NCBI GenBank assembly: GCA_964542645.1
Contig: CAZIUG010000008.1
Location: 558,001-622,000 of the forward strand
Origin: Moanibacter sp964542645
GTDB taxonomy: Bacteria > Verrucomicrobiota > Verrucomicrobiia > Opitutales > UBA2987
DNA length: 64,000 nt
Direction of reading: 5' to 3'
The notes under the pieces were generated by a model. That model did not search any database and was not told where the DNA came from. It saw only the letters and a program-made list of their open reading frames with translations. This document shows, one piece after another, positions 17,534 through 27,259 of the stretch. The translations under genes and the position numbers were made by a program. The first letter of the stretch is position 1. Each line of letters opens with the position of its first letter.

Positions 17534-18727
17534 ATGAAAATCACCAATGTTAGAACTATCTTTGTAAATCCTGGCGGAACAGTGAACTATGGGACCGGCT
17601 ATAACCGTAGTTGGGCCTTTGTAAAAATATATACAGATTCCGGTATCACTGGAATCGGCGAAGCTTTCCACAGTCTTGATGAGCTAGTTGAAGGAGCCAT
17701 CAGGAAGTATAAGCGTTGGCTGATAGGACAGGACCCATCTCGAATCAATTACCTTTGGCAAGGAATCTACCGGGGACTCCGGTATCCTTTAGGTACGGCC
17801 GAACTTTCCGCTCTGAGTGCAATTGAGCATGCTCTTTGGGACATAAAGGGAAAGGAGCTTAATGTACCTGTCTACTCCCTCCTTGGCGGTCCCACCCGCG
17901 ATCGTATCCGCTTGGCTGCTAATCCCCATATGTTTAGTTCTGGACAAAGTGATTCGGAGATGAATGACATCGTTGAATCTATGCGAATCTTGAAAAAAAA
18001 AGGCTTTACCGCTGCTAAATTTGACCCTCAGCCGGAGGGTTGGGAGAGCATGTCAGCCTCAGAGATCGTTGCTCAATCAATCCTTAGGATTAAACGCATC
18101 CGGGATGCAGTCGGTGAAGAGATCGACCTCTGCCTGGACTACCACGGACGAGACCTCAATCCTGCTACTGCGATCCGCTTGGCTCAGGAACTTGAACCTT
18201 TCCACCCGCTCTACTATGAAGAACCGGTCATGAGCCAATCATCTGAGATGATGGTTGAAGCGAGGAACAAAATCAAAATCCCTATTGCCGCCGGTGAACG
18301 AGCTGTTACCCGAACCCTGATGACCGACCTCATTGTTAAAAAAGCCGTCCACATAATCGAACCTGAACCCACCGCCAATGGAGGAATCGCTGAAACCCTG
18401 AAACTTGCCGCCATGGCTGAAATGTTCGACCTACTGGTTGCCCCCCATCAGGCTCAAGGTCCGGTCTCCCTCATGGTTTGCGCCCACATCGATGCTGCTA
18501 TTAATAACTTTCTTATTCAAGAGTTTAATAACACCCTTCAGATGGAGAGCTCCTGCTATCGCGATGTGTTTATTGGAGGACCGGAAATAACAAATGGTTT
18601 CCTAGTCCTGCCAAATGTCCCAGGACTCGGGATCGATATCGAAGAAGAAGCTGCCAAGGACTACCCCTTTAAACCTTACGACCGCCCCATCATCTTCAAC
18701 TTGGATGGTTCTGTAGGATTGGAGTGA
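17534..18727 (+). CDS. Mandelate racemase/muconate lactonizing enzyme family, galactonate dehydratase-like
   Basis: A 397-residue enolase-superfamily enzyme. Catalytic-domain marks are K162 in AAKFDPQP, D202 with H204 in CLDYHGRDLNP, the Glu pair at 229-230 in YYEEPV, E255 in AAGERAVTR and H305 in VAPHQAQGP. The Asp-x-His spacing plus the late His is the pattern of D-galactonate dehydratase and related acid-sugar dehydratases, which eliminate water to give 2-keto-3-deoxy acids. The capping domain (residues 1-120) is complete. The exact sugar acid is not readable. The gene follows an aldo/keto reductase closely and faces a leftward PhyH-like gene. Confidence 0.9.
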   Translation: MKITNVRTIFVNPGGTVNYGTGYNRSWAFVKIYTDSGITGIGEAFHSLDELVEGAIRKYKRWLIGQDPSRINYLWQGIYRGLRYPLGTAELSALSAIEHALWDIKGKELNVPVYSLLGGPTRDRIRLAANPHMFSSGQSDSEMNDIVESMRILKKKGFTAAKFDPQPEGWESMSASEIVAQSILRIKRIRDAVGEEIDLCLDYHGRDLNPATAIRLAQELEPFHPLYYEEPVMSQSSEMMVEARNKIKIPIAAGERAVTRTLMTDLIVKKAVHIIEPEPTANGGIAETLKLAAMAEMFDLLVAPHQAQGPVSLMVCAHIDAAINNFLIQEFNNTLQMESSCYRDVFIGGPEITNGFLVLPNVPGLGIDIEEEAAKDYPFKPYDRPIIFNLDGSVGLE

Positions 18728-18759
18728 ATTCTGGTCCTGAAACCCTCCACCGTTATATA

Positions 18760-18774
18760 GCCAATATTATTGGC
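18760..18774. repeat. 15-nt near-perfect dyad GCCAATA-T-TATTGGC
   Basis: A perfect 7-bp inverted repeat with a single central T lies between two convergent genes. No T-run follows, so it is not a standard terminator. Its core CCAATA/TATTGG is also the core of the larger palindrome at 27260-27285. Confidence 0.5.
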
Positions 18775-18815
18775 GAGATTTGGAAGGGTCAATTTCCTTG
18801 ATACCCGGATTCAAA

Positions 18816-19685
18816 CTATAGATTATTCCACCGGCTCGGATTAATTCCTGGCGCGGCTTTTTCCATGCCCTTTGGTTTATGAGGTTGAACCCATTCCGCG
18901 CCTGTTGTGTTTAAACTTTTAAGGAAGGGCCGAGCGATCTTCGGCGCGGTCTCGACAAGTCGCGGGTCCCACTCGTCCACCGGCTGGATCGGACCCGCCC
19001 AACTAGGACGATACCCTAGCTGTACCAACTCACGAGGATTGGAGTCTTTGTTTGGATGACTACCGTGCAGTAGCATAGATGGCACCACCACGGCGGTGCC
19101 GGCCGGCGCCACAATAGTGATTTCTTCCGGATGCGACTTATAGCGAACATAAGGGCTCGCTTCGGCATGAAATGAAAGATGGGACCGAGGGATCAGCCGA
19201 AAAGGAGCTCGTTCTGGAGTTAACTCGTCAAGATAGTATAATACTCTTATGAGTCGCGGACAGCTTCCCTCATACCCAAATAGATTAGACCCATGAGGTT
19301 GCCCATCAGTATGTATCGAGATACCTGGACAACCCGGTTGCGTAAGTTGATAAAATCCCCGAGTGAAAACAATATCAGGTCCCATTAGATCAATGAGAAA
19401 ATCCATCATCGGGCGATACCCAATTAATTCCGCTACGGCCTGACTAGCCCACTGGGGTTGAACCTTCGCACGAGATTGGTTGATACTGTAGTCTGCGTGA
19501 CCCATCTCGATTTCAGCCAGCTCCTCTTTCATTCGTCCAATCAACTCGGAACTGAGGATCTCCGGGAAGACAACATAACCCTCTACTTCCAAATGACGAA
19601 TCTGCTCCGGTCGACTCATCGACACAAAGTCCGTTTTATCCAAGTTCATAAACCCGATCTCTTCTTCAGGTAAAATCTTCTCCAC
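18816..19685 (-). CDS. Phytanoyl-CoA dioxygenase (PhyH) family protein
   Basis: A 289-residue Fe(II)/2-oxoglutarate-dependent oxygenase of the PhyH family. EVEGYVVFPEILSSELIGRMKEEL is the family opening. The HTDGQPHGSNLFG segment carries the His-x-Asp metal ligands, and MLLHGSHPNKDSNPRELVQLGYRPS carries the distal His and the 2-oxoglutarate-binding Arg. The start is GTG 19685, which has a GGAGGG ribosome site at the right distance. Family members hydroxylate diverse small substrates; this one lies in a sugar-acid and amino-acid catabolic region. No substrate can be named. Confidence 0.87.
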   Translation of the reverse strand: MEKILPEEEIGFMNLDKTDFVSMSRPEQIRHLEVEGYVVFPEILSSELIGRMKEELAEIEMGHADYSINQSRAKVQPQWASQAVAELIGYRPMMDFLIDLMGPDIVFTRGFYQLTQPGCPGISIHTDGQPHGSNLFGYEGSCPRLIRVLYYLDELTPERAPFRLIPRSHLSFHAEASPYVRYKSHPEEITIVAPAGTAVVVPSMLLHGSHPNKDSNPRELVQLGYRPSWAGPIQPVDEWDPRLVETAPKIARPFLKSLNTTGAEWVQPHKPKGMEKAAPGINPSRWNNL

Positions 19686-19797
19686 TTTTCCCTCCTATCC
19701 CACAACTAGGCGTTTTTCTAAGCATTCACCACTATTACCCACCCCCTTTTTGTCCATCTTTTCTAACCACTACCCCCGGAAGAATATCGTAAACTAA

Positions 19798-20994
19798 TCA
19801 ACCCGTTAATTCTTCCATCAGCCTCCGAATCAAAAATTCCACATCCCTCTCCTTAATACAGAGCGGGTTGATAATCAGTTTGCCCTGGGCCAGGTAGCCG
19901 TGCCCAACGTAAATTGGGGGCGATCCCTTTCGTAACCTCCAACAAACTTCAGTAGCAGACTTCCTTAAAGCTAATTCATCTATTGTAACTTCAAGCAAGG
20001 GTATAGATTCGGAGTGTCGGCCTCTGTTTATTCGCATTGTCGCCAGAGTTGAACAAAGACCCACAGAAACAGTTTTTAATAGGTCTTCAAACCGATTCAC
20101 ATGATCATAGGCACCACCCACGAATAGATCCAGAGCCGTAAGGAACGCAACAATCTCCTCCTTTGAAACTTTGAGAGAACGCCCAATCCCATGCCGGGGA
20201 AGTCCCTGAATATTCCCTCTATCAATCAACTCATCCGGAGGGTCCCACAATTCCAAATGTTCATCCATATCGAGCATTTGGAGGGCGGCTGAGGAAATTA
20301 GATCCCTACGGCCACATAGTAATCCGGTCGACTGCGGACCCCTAATTGACTTCCCTCCACTGAATGCAACCAAATCAGCACCACTTCCAGGAATTATAGT
20401 TAAATTCTCACGTGGCGGCAATTCCCCAGCTGCATCCACTAGGACAGGGAGATGATGCTTTTTCCCAATTTCAACGACTGTCTCAAGAGACGGGTGCGAA
20501 TGCGGTGAAACAACATAAAGAATTCCAGCTGTTTCTGATGTCACCGCCATAGCGTAATCAACTGGCTCGGTACGCCGGACACCAGCCCCCGATATTATTT
20601 CGTTGTAACCGACGTCAACTAATTCAGCACCTGCCGCCCGAACAGCGTGGTCATATCCACTCCGTTGGTCTCTTGAAATTAGAAACTGATTGGGAAACCC
20701 TCGAGAGCACGGCAACGCATCCATACGGGCAATATCATGTCCTGCTAGAATAGCGGCTGTTCCCATGGTCAAAGCACCTGCCGCCCCAGTAACCACTAGA
20801 CCCGATTCCGTCCCAGTAGCCTCAGCAATTCGAAGGGAAGCAAAGCCTTGTAGCTGCTCCAAGGGGACCCAATCCTCTGCCGCTGCGTTGAAAGCCTCCA
20901 AAACTTTTTCTGGCATAGGGGCTCCCCCGAGCCGCGTCACTCCCCCAGAGGCATTGATTATAGGCTGGAGGCCAAAATCACGATAAATGCTCAT
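19798..20994 (-). CDS. SelA-fold PLP enzyme (DgaE-like ammonia lyase/aminotransferase)
   Basis: A 398-residue PLP enzyme of the SelA/DgaE fold. IYRDFGLQPIINASGGVTRLGG is the classic family opening. A GLVVTGAAGALTMGTAAILAG helix follows, LPVLVDAAGELPP carries the PLP-ring Asp, and LVAFSGGKSIRGPQSTGLLCG carries the Schiff-base Lys. In catabolic settings this fold forms D-glucosaminate-6-phosphate ammonia-lyase and similar beta-eliminating enzymes. It is not the selenocysteine synthase, which is at 45878. It is 112 bases downstream-facing of the PhyH gene start (same strand) and could be co-transcribed with it. Confidence 0.83.
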   Translation of the reverse strand: MSIYRDFGLQPIINASGGVTRLGGAPMPEKVLEAFNAAAEDWVPLEQLQGFASLRIAEATGTESGLVVTGAAGALTMGTAAILAGHDIARMDALPCSRGFPNQFLISRDQRSGYDHAVRAAGAELVDVGYNEIISGAGVRRTEPVDYAMAVTSETAGILYVVSPHSHPSLETVVEIGKKHHLPVLVDAAGELPPRENLTIIPGSGADLVAFSGGKSIRGPQSTGLLCGRRDLISSAALQMLDMDEHLELWDPPDELIDRGNIQGLPRHGIGRSLKVSKEEIVAFLTALDLFVGGAYDHVNRFEDLLKTVSVGLCSTLATMRINRGRHSESIPLLEVTIDELALRKSATEVCWRLRKGSPPIYVGHGYLAQGKLIINPLCIKERDVEFLIRRLMEELTG

Positions 20995-21447
20995 TCTAGT
21001 GAAGGTTTTGATGGTCCAGTCTTTCTCCGGATCCAGACCCTTTGATCTATTTTCGATAGAAATTTTTTCTGTTGTACTCTCTTCAAAGCTCTACCGAGTC
21101 TCCCCAAGACAGCTCTGATTGGGCTAGTAGACCCTAAAGATCGATAACCCACCTCAGACTCTATGGTCCAGGTTACAACCCAAAATGAACCGGATCTCCT
21201 CGTTGACATTCTACCACATGACATGGATCTTGTGTACAAAGGTGGCAATCTTGTTTCCATATTTAATTTCTGAAATCCAAATCCTGAGGATAAAACAAAA
21301 AGCGATAAGAAATAAATACAATCCAGACGATTGTTTCATCCCAATGATCTCCCCTTCTGCTAAAGAGCAGAATTGTTGACTCTACTCCAATCAGAACATC
21401 AGGGGAAAGTTCTTTTCGAAGCCATTATTAACAATCCGTAAACAACA
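20995..21447. other. 453-base divergent intergenic region
   Basis: This gap lies between the leftward SelA-fold enzyme and the rightward sulfatase and must hold two promoters. A leftward 89-codon frame (20991-21260) has a biased, low-complexity composition and no family likeness, so I leave it uncalled. No clear operator or terminator was found. Confidence 0.4.
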
Positions 21448-22944
21448 ATGTCCGACCAACCTAATCTCCTATATATCCATTCCGACCAACACAGCCCTTT
21501 TGTGACAGGCTGCTATGGTGATCCGATAGTTGAGACACCTCACCTGGACTCCCTCTCTGCGAATGGCGTGGTCCTCGATAACGTATACTGTCCATCGCCC
21601 ATCTGCGTCCCTTCTCGCATGTCAATGCTAACCGGCAGGCATCCTTATGAAAATCGCGTCTGGACAAACAGTCAGATCCTAAGTTCGGGAATCCCCACCT
21701 TCGCCCACGCCATGGGAGCTGCCGGATACCGTCCTATGCTTATTGGACGTATGCACTCCTTAGGCCCGGATCAGCTTCATGGTTATGCCGACCGCCTGGT
21801 GGGAGATCACGGAGCTAATCAAGCAGGCACCGGGGAAGGAGTTAACCGAGGTGCGCTCCAAGGTTGCGCAGGTCCATCACGGGTAAGTCTTACAAATTCC
21901 GGTCCTGGACAAAGCTCTTATCAGGTTCATGACGAAGACGTTACCGCCGCCACGGTCAATTATCTAAATCGTTTGGGCGTTAAGAAACGATCTGGGATTG
22001 GAGACGAACCGTTCTCGGTCTCGGTTGGCTTTATGTTACCCCACCAGCCCTTTGTTGCGCGCCGCGAGGATTACGCGATTTACGAGGGGAGAATGTCCTT
22101 GCCCCGAACTGCTGAACCATTCTCGGAGAAATTACATCCGCATATTGCGCAGTGGCGGAAAGCCACTGAAACGGTTGAGGTCACCGAAGAAGAAATTCTC
22201 CGCGCCCGAACCGCCTACTGGGCTTTGGTCACCCGAATGGACCTCATGATCGGAGAAATCCTCGAAGCGTTACACCGCAATAATCTGGCTGAAAACACGC
22301 TCATCCTATACATGTCCGACCATGGCGAACAGGTTGGCGAACATGGCTTATGGTGGAAACAGACTTTCTATGAGGACTCCGTTAAGGTTCCAGCAATCCT
22401 CTCTTGGCCTGGCCGCCTACCCAAAGGGGTTCGTTGTGAGCGTGTCGTCAGCTCGCTCGACCTCAACGCCACCATGATCGATGCATTGGAAGGCCCTTCT
22501 TTACCGAACTCTCGCGGACGAAGCCTATTACCAATATTAAGTGATCCTAGCGCCGACTGGGAGGATGTGGCCTTTTCAGAATTCTGCCTCGATTCCGCCG
22601 GCTCAGGAGGACCGTTCTCCGAAGACGGGGTGATTCAGCGGATGGTTCGCCGAGGGCCCTGGAAGCTCAACTACTACCACGGGATGCCCTGTCAGCTATT
22701 CAATCTGGACGAGGATCCCCAGGAAAGGGACGATCGAGCCGGGGATCTAAAAAGCCAGAAAATTCGAGACGAACTCCTCGAGCTTGTATTGCAAGATTGG
22801 GATCCCGAGTGGGTCAAGTTGAAGATGGCAGAGCAAAGACAAGACCAGCGGATTCTTGGCCAATGGGGCCGCCACGTACAACCACCCGACTCGATCCGGT
22901 GGCCGCTTTTAGCAGGTATGGATTATCTTGATCCGACCGATTGA
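21448..22944 (+). CDS. Sulfatase (arylsulfatase/choline-sulfatase type)
   Basis: A 498-residue alkaline-phosphatase-superfamily sulfatase. NLLYIHSDQHSP carries the first metal Asp pair. CPSPICVPSRMSMLTGRHP contains the CxPSR signature whose Cys is converted to formylglycine. YMSDHGEQVGEHGLWWKQTFYEDSVKVP carries later metal and substrate residues. There is no signal peptide, so it acts in the cytoplasm, as choline-sulfatase and some sugar sulfatases do. No formylglycine-generating enzyme is present in the window. The substrate is likely a small sulfate ester rather than a polymer, because the enzyme is not exported. Confidence 0.9.
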   Translation: MSDQPNLLYIHSDQHSPFVTGCYGDPIVETPHLDSLSANGVVLDNVYCPSPICVPSRMSMLTGRHPYENRVWTNSQILSSGIPTFAHAMGAAGYRPMLIGRMHSLGPDQLHGYADRLVGDHGANQAGTGEGVNRGALQGCAGPSRVSLTNSGPGQSSYQVHDEDVTAATVNYLNRLGVKKRSGIGDEPFSVSVGFMLPHQPFVARREDYAIYEGRMSLPRTAEPFSEKLHPHIAQWRKATETVEVTEEEILRARTAYWALVTRMDLMIGEILEALHRNNLAENTLILYMSDHGEQVGEHGLWWKQTFYEDSVKVPAILSWPGRLPKGVRCERVVSSLDLNATMIDALEGPSLPNSRGRSLLPILSDPSADWEDVAFSEFCLDSAGSGGPFSEDGVIQRMVRRGPWKLNYYHGMPCQLFNLDEDPQERDDRAGDLKSQKIRDELLELVLQDWDPEWVKLKMAEQRQDQRILGQWGRHVQPPDSIRWPLLAGMDYLDPTD

Positions 22945-23295
22945 ACTCCATGAAAAAATGCAAAGGGAACAGCTAAAGTAGAAACGTTCTCTGACTTTTT
23001 AAGGATGCGATGCCGAAATCTACACTGTCATGGAGGAGGGGTACCGTAAGCCCCGTCCGAGTGCTTACCTCTACACATATCACATCTAGTTCAGAGACTT
23101 CTTAACCAGACTAGAATATTCGTGTGCCCCAACTATAATCGAGTTTTGGAATTGAACATTCGAACCCCAATAAGGCTTATTTAACTCCGTCGGACTGACC
23201 TGTGACTTGTGCCCGGAAATAGAGATGTGGTCCATAATGGACATAGTGTCTTCATTGAATACGACTGCTCCCAACCTATAAAACTGAACTCCAAA
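22945..23295. other. 351-base intergenic region
   Basis: This gap lies between two rightward genes. It contains no frame with family likeness. An in-frame extension of the next gene to 23209 is possible but gives no recognisable sequence. It probably holds the promoter of the desulfhydrase-like gene. Confidence 0.35.
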
Positions 23296-24339
23296 ATGGA
23301 TTGTAAAGACCTGACTCCGAATTTGACACCAAATGAACTAAGACAACGCCTCAACAAGGTCTCTCGCGTTTCATTAGCGCATCTGCCAACACCCTTAGAA
23401 CTATGCCCGCGACTGACGGAAGAATTGGGTGGGCCGCGCATCCTTATCAAACGGGAAGACTGCACGGGGTTAGCATTCGGGGGAAACAAAACCCGAATTC
23501 TCGAGTATGTACTGGGAGAGGCTGTCCGAACTGGAGCCAATTGCGTGATTCAAGGTGCAGCTGAACAATCTAACCATTGCCGGCAACTGGCTGCGGCAGC
23601 AGCCAAGTTAGGGTTAACAGCTCATCTGGTTCTTCACAAATATGATTTCACCACTGAAATTCAGGGGAACTTACTTTTGGATCATCTCCTTGGCGCCGAA
23701 ATCCACCTGGCTGACGCTCCCTTGGGTGAGAAGATGGAAGAGGCCAAGCTACAGTTGGGTGAACAGCTGCGAGAAGACGGGGAAACCCCCTTCGTTATCA
23801 CCAAGCAAATTAATGAGTCTTTTGCTCCTCTAGCCTACGTTGATTTCATTCTGGAACTCAGTCACCAAACAGATTCAGAAGGCATCGACCCTAATCACAT
23901 CTACTGTTCTAGCGCCGGAGCAACTCAAGCAGGAATGGTACTGGGGACAAAACTACTAGGCCTTTCTTGGCAAATAACCGGGATTGCTCCGATTCAGTGG
24001 GAGGAAGACCATGCAGTGATTCTGGCACGCAATGCAAACTCCGCAGCAAATAAGTTAAATCTAATCCCGAATTTGGAAACGCAACACTTCACTAACATAA
24101 GCAATTACATTGGCGCAACTTACGGAGAACCTTCCCCAGAAGGATTGGAAGCTCTCAGTCTAATGGCACAAACTGAAGGCATTATCCTCGATCCACTTTA
24201 TTCCTCTAAAGCCCTAGCCGGTCTAATCGACCACATCAGAAAAGGGAAGCTCTCCGCAAACGACACTGTGGTGTTCGTTCACACCGGTGGCACTCCTGCC
24301 CTCTTTGCCTACAATAGGAATGTATTACCCAACTCCTAG
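23296..24339 (+). CDS. D-cysteine desulfhydrase/ACC deaminase family PLP enzyme
   Basis: A 347-residue fold-type II PLP enzyme. LPTPLELCPRLTEELGGPRILIKREDCTG is the family opening, and AFGGNKTRILEYVLG contains the Schiff-base Lys. AAEQSNHCRQLAAAAAKLGL binds phosphate, and a C-terminal FVHTGGTPALFAY segment is typical of D-cysteine desulfhydrase and ACC deaminase. It would release ammonia from a D-amino acid or a related substrate in the cytoplasm. Start 23296 puts the first conserved motif near residue 30. It ends tail to tail with a leftward aminotransferase. Confidence 0.87.
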   Translation: MDCKDLTPNLTPNELRQRLNKVSRVSLAHLPTPLELCPRLTEELGGPRILIKREDCTGLAFGGNKTRILEYVLGEAVRTGANCVIQGAAEQSNHCRQLAAAAAKLGLTAHLVLHKYDFTTEIQGNLLLDHLLGAEIHLADAPLGEKMEEAKLQLGEQLREDGETPFVITKQINESFAPLAYVDFILELSHQTDSEGIDPNHIYCSSAGATQAGMVLGTKLLGLSWQITGIAPIQWEEDHAVILARNANSAANKLNLIPNLETQHFTNISNYIGATYGEPSPEGLEALSLMAQTEGIILDPLYSSKALAGLIDHIRKGKLSANDTVVFVHTGGTPALFAYNRNVLPNS

Positions 24340-24369
24340 CCCTGGAATCTTGAAAATTTGGAGAGTCAA

Positions 24370-25647
24370 CTACAGCTTTCGAAACGCCATTTCCACAGCT
24401 CTCATCGTCTTACTGAGTTCACGCTCCGTGTGGACTGCACTCACATACCATCTCCCGTCTGGAAGGGTATGGACTCCCGCCTCTAGTAGAGATAGACGAA
24501 AGTTTTGGTAGGTTTTTACGTCAGCCCTAAGAGTGTCGGAATAGTTCAGGGGCGGTGTATCAAGGCCAAAATGGACATGGAAAACACTGCCCACGCCGCT
24601 CGCAATTAACTTAATACCTTTCATCGAAGCCAATTGCTCGATCCTCTCTCGTATGGCAAACCCGTGCTTTCGCATATTCGGATAAGGACCAACCTCCTGA
24701 AGCGTCTTAATTGTTGCCAGAGATGCCGCAAGATTGAGCGGAGAACCATTGTAAGTCCCCGCGTGGATGGTTCTTGAATCCCTTAACACTTCAAAAATTG
24801 AGTAGCTCCCTGCTACCGCCCCCATCGTAAACCCACCGGCCATTGCCTTTCCGTAAATCGAAAGATCTGGAATGATATCGAAGTATTCTCTGGCTCCTCC
24901 AAGGGCAATGCGAAACCCAGTGACGACTTCATCAAAGATAGAGATTGCTCCGCTCGACCGACATAAATCGACTAAGAACTGCAGGTACCCTTTCAAAGGC
25001 ATGCACGAACCAGAATTAGCCAAGATCGGCTCAGTTATGACACAAGCAATTTCGCTACCTCGTTCCCGAAACAGTCTCTCAAGTCCATCGAAGTCATTCC
25101 ACTTCAAAACGAGAGTATCTCCAAACTCAGCCGCAGGTTGACCGCCGGTTGTAGGAGAAGGAATCCCCAGCTGCTCCTCTGTCGGATGATAACTGACCAG
25201 TACATTGTTCATCCACCCGTGGTAATGGCCTTCAAACTTTATAATCTTATCCCGACCGGTGGTGGCTCGCGCCAGGCGGATCGCAACTTGCACCGCCTCG
25301 GAACCGGTGTTTGAGAAAATCACTTGGTCAACATCCGGAAGAACCTCAACTAACTTCTCAGCCAGATCAATCTCTAGTTGATGCTGAGCACCATATGTGT
25401 AGCTCTTTTCAATCTGTGCCACTACCGCCGCATTTATCGCAGGATGGTTGGAACCCAAAATGAGAGGTCCCCACGCAAGTGTGTAATCGACCAACTCATG
25501 CCCGTCGACATCATAGAAGTAGGGGCCATTTGCTCGTTCGAAGTAAAGCAACGGTTTCACGGATTTTCGAAGTCCACTCGAGACTCCTGTTGCAAGAACT
25601 CGGGAAGCCCTTTGATGGCGTTCTTGCGATCCCCTTATGTCTAACAT
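24370..25647 (-). CDS. Class III aminotransferase, glutamate-1-semialdehyde aminomutase-like
   Basis: A 425-residue class III PLP aminotransferase close to glutamate-1-semialdehyde 2,1-aminomutase (HemL). VDYTLAWGPLILGSNHP, IFSNTGSEAVQVAIRLARA (phosphate loop), KFEGHYHGWMNNVLVS, SIFDEVVTGFRIALGG (Asp of the PLP ring) and SIYGKAMAGGFTMGAVAGS (Schiff-base Lys) are all present. In catabolic loci such HemL-like paralogues act on other amino acids or amino sugars. The neighbourhood of a D-amino-acid-type deaminase and enolase-superfamily enzymes favours a catabolic role over haem synthesis, but that is inference. Confidence 0.87.
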   Translation of the reverse strand: MLDIRGSQERHQRASRVLATGVSSGLRKSVKPLLYFERANGPYFYDVDGHELVDYTLAWGPLILGSNHPAINAAVVAQIEKSYTYGAQHQLEIDLAEKLVEVLPDVDQVIFSNTGSEAVQVAIRLARATTGRDKIIKFEGHYHGWMNNVLVSYHPTEEQLGIPSPTTGGQPAAEFGDTLVLKWNDFDGLERLFRERGSEIACVITEPILANSGSCMPLKGYLQFLVDLCRSSGAISIFDEVVTGFRIALGGAREYFDIIPDLSIYGKAMAGGFTMGAVAGSYSIFEVLRDSRTIHAGTYNGSPLNLAASLATIKTLQEVGPYPNMRKHGFAIRERIEQLASMKGIKLIASGVGSVFHVHFGLDTPPLNYSDTLRADVKTYQNFRLSLLEAGVHTLPDGRWYVSAVHTERELSKTMRAVEMAFRKL

Positions 25648-26112
25648 ATATCAACCCCTCTTTGGTTTCAATTCTGAATCCCTAATCTAACACATCTGAG
25701 AAAAGTCTCTAACAATCTTTCCGCGATTGTCCACAAGCTTCACCAGCTGACGCATGAAGTCCGGCGGCGTTGCACTCTCAGAGTAAATATTGCAATATCC
25801 TCCAAGGTTTTCAGGGTCTCAGTAAAAGCCGAAAAATAATAATCATTTCAAATAATAAGTCTGCTCAGTTCTTTGATGAAGCATATTGGCCAAGACGACC
25901 GCGGCAACAGACTCTGTTCAATAGAATCAAAGGACAGACCTAGGAAGTCGGTTAACCATGAAATCCAAGATCTACCTGATTTTCCAAAGCTGAGTTTAGA
26001 GATTCGGAGTCCGCTGACTCTCGGCTAAATCATTTTCTTATTGCAACTACTAAGTCCCGTGAGTCAAGTGAGCAAAGGAGAGATACTCTGTAAATATTAA
26101 AGCCTGGAAATC
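25648..26112. other. 465-base divergent intergenic region
   Basis: This gap separates the leftward aminotransferase and the rightward enolase-superfamily gene. It must hold two promoters. An AT-rich core around 25830-25860 is the best location. No conserved frame or strong hairpin was found. Confidence 0.35.
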
Positions 26113-27225
26113 ATGAAAATCACTGACGTCACCGCCATAATTCTGCGATTGCCTGAAGTAACCGCTGCCTGTGACGGAACCCAGGATACATGCCTTATTA
26201 GGGTCGATACAGATGAAGGAATCTCTGGGTGGGGTGAAGTCGACTCTTGCCCAAGTGTAATTAAGGCGATTGTGGATGCCCCTCTTTCCCATCAGATCTG
26301 CAACGGCTTGCGGAATACTCTCGTTGGAACTGATCCCTTAGCCATCGATGTTTGTACCAGTTTGATGGAACAGGCTACCAACTATTATGGACGGGCTGCG
26401 GCCGCTACTCATGCAATAGCCGGAGTTAATGTAGCCCTTTGGGACATTGCTGGAAAGGCCTGTGGTCGGCCGGTCTACGAACTCCTGGGTGGTCCGTTCA
26501 ACCGGAAATTTCGGGCTTATTGTTCCATTTTATTTGGCGACACCCCGAGGAAAACCGGTGAACTAGCTCGGAAATTCGCCGACCTGGGGTTCACCGCTAT
26601 TAAATTTGGATGGGGACCGATGGGCCGGGATGAAAGTACCGATATTGCCCTAGTCAAGGAAGCCAGGAAAGGGGCAGGAGATAAAGTCGACATACTCATT
26701 GACGCAGGTCAAGTGTGGGATTGGAAAACGGCTCTCCAACGGACGAATCAATTCATGGAATATCGCCCATTCTGGCTAGAAGAACCACTCCACCCCGACG
26801 ATGTCACTGGATACTTTCGGCTAACCTCCGAAAGTCCTTTGCCCATTGCCGCTGCTGAGGCTGACACAAGATACACCGAATTCGAACGACTTGTGGTAGA
26901 AGGTGGGCTTGATTGGATTCAACCTGATCCTGGAAGATGTGGCATCTCCGTATTCGTGGAAGCTGGAAAGATGGCCTGTCGTCATCACAGGAAGGTTGTC
27001 AACCACAGTTTCAAGAGTGGCATCACGATTGCCGCATCGCTTCACGCTTTGTCAGCCATCCCCAACACTGAAGTTTTTGAATTTTGTATGGCGGAATCCC
27101 CTCTGAGGCATGAGCTCACGCACGAACAATTCGAAATTGTCGACGGCTACGTCGCACTTCCCGAAGGCCCAGGCCTCGGGGTAACTATTAACGAAACAAC
27201 GGTGGAAAAGTATCGATTTGCATAG
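26113..27225 (+). CDS. Mandelate racemase/muconate lactonizing enzyme family protein
   Basis: A 370-residue enolase-superfamily enzyme, distinct from the one at 17534. Key residues are K164 in AIKFGWGP, D197 in ILIDAGQVWD, E224 in WLEEPLHPDD, E249 in IAAAEADTRYTEF and H298 in VVNHSFKSGI. The NHSFKSGI block with a late Lys/His suggests an acid-sugar dehydratase or racemase of the MR subgroup. The capping domain covers residues 1-125. It is followed, after a 26-bp perfect palindrome, by a Gfo/Idh oxidoreductase, and probably belongs with it in one pathway. The substrate is unknown. Confidence 0.88.
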   Translation: MKITDVTAIILRLPEVTAACDGTQDTCLIRVDTDEGISGWGEVDSCPSVIKAIVDAPLSHQICNGLRNTLVGTDPLAIDVCTSLMEQATNYYGRAAAATHAIAGVNVALWDIAGKACGRPVYELLGGPFNRKFRAYCSILFGDTPRKTGELARKFADLGFTAIKFGWGPMGRDESTDIALVKEARKGAGDKVDILIDAGQVWDWKTALQRTNQFMEYRPFWLEEPLHPDDVTGYFRLTSESPLPIAAAEADTRYTEFERLVVEGGLDWIQPDPGRCGISVFVEAGKMACRHHRKVVNHSFKSGITIAASLHALSAIPNTEVFEFCMAESPLRHELTHEQFEIVDGYVALPEGPGLGVTINETTVEKYRFA

Positions 27226-27259
27226 AGACGAAATAAATTCGCCGAGGGGAAAATATCCG

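Noticed and set aside
19798..20994. SelA-fold gene as a second selenocysteine synthase
   Set aside because: It is shorter than SelA, lacks the N-terminal tRNA-binding domain and lies in a catabolic region; the true selA is at 45878 beside selB.
20991..21260. Leftward 89-codon frame upstream of the SelA-fold gene
   Set aside because: Biased composition, no family likeness, and it overlaps the promoter region of the real gene.
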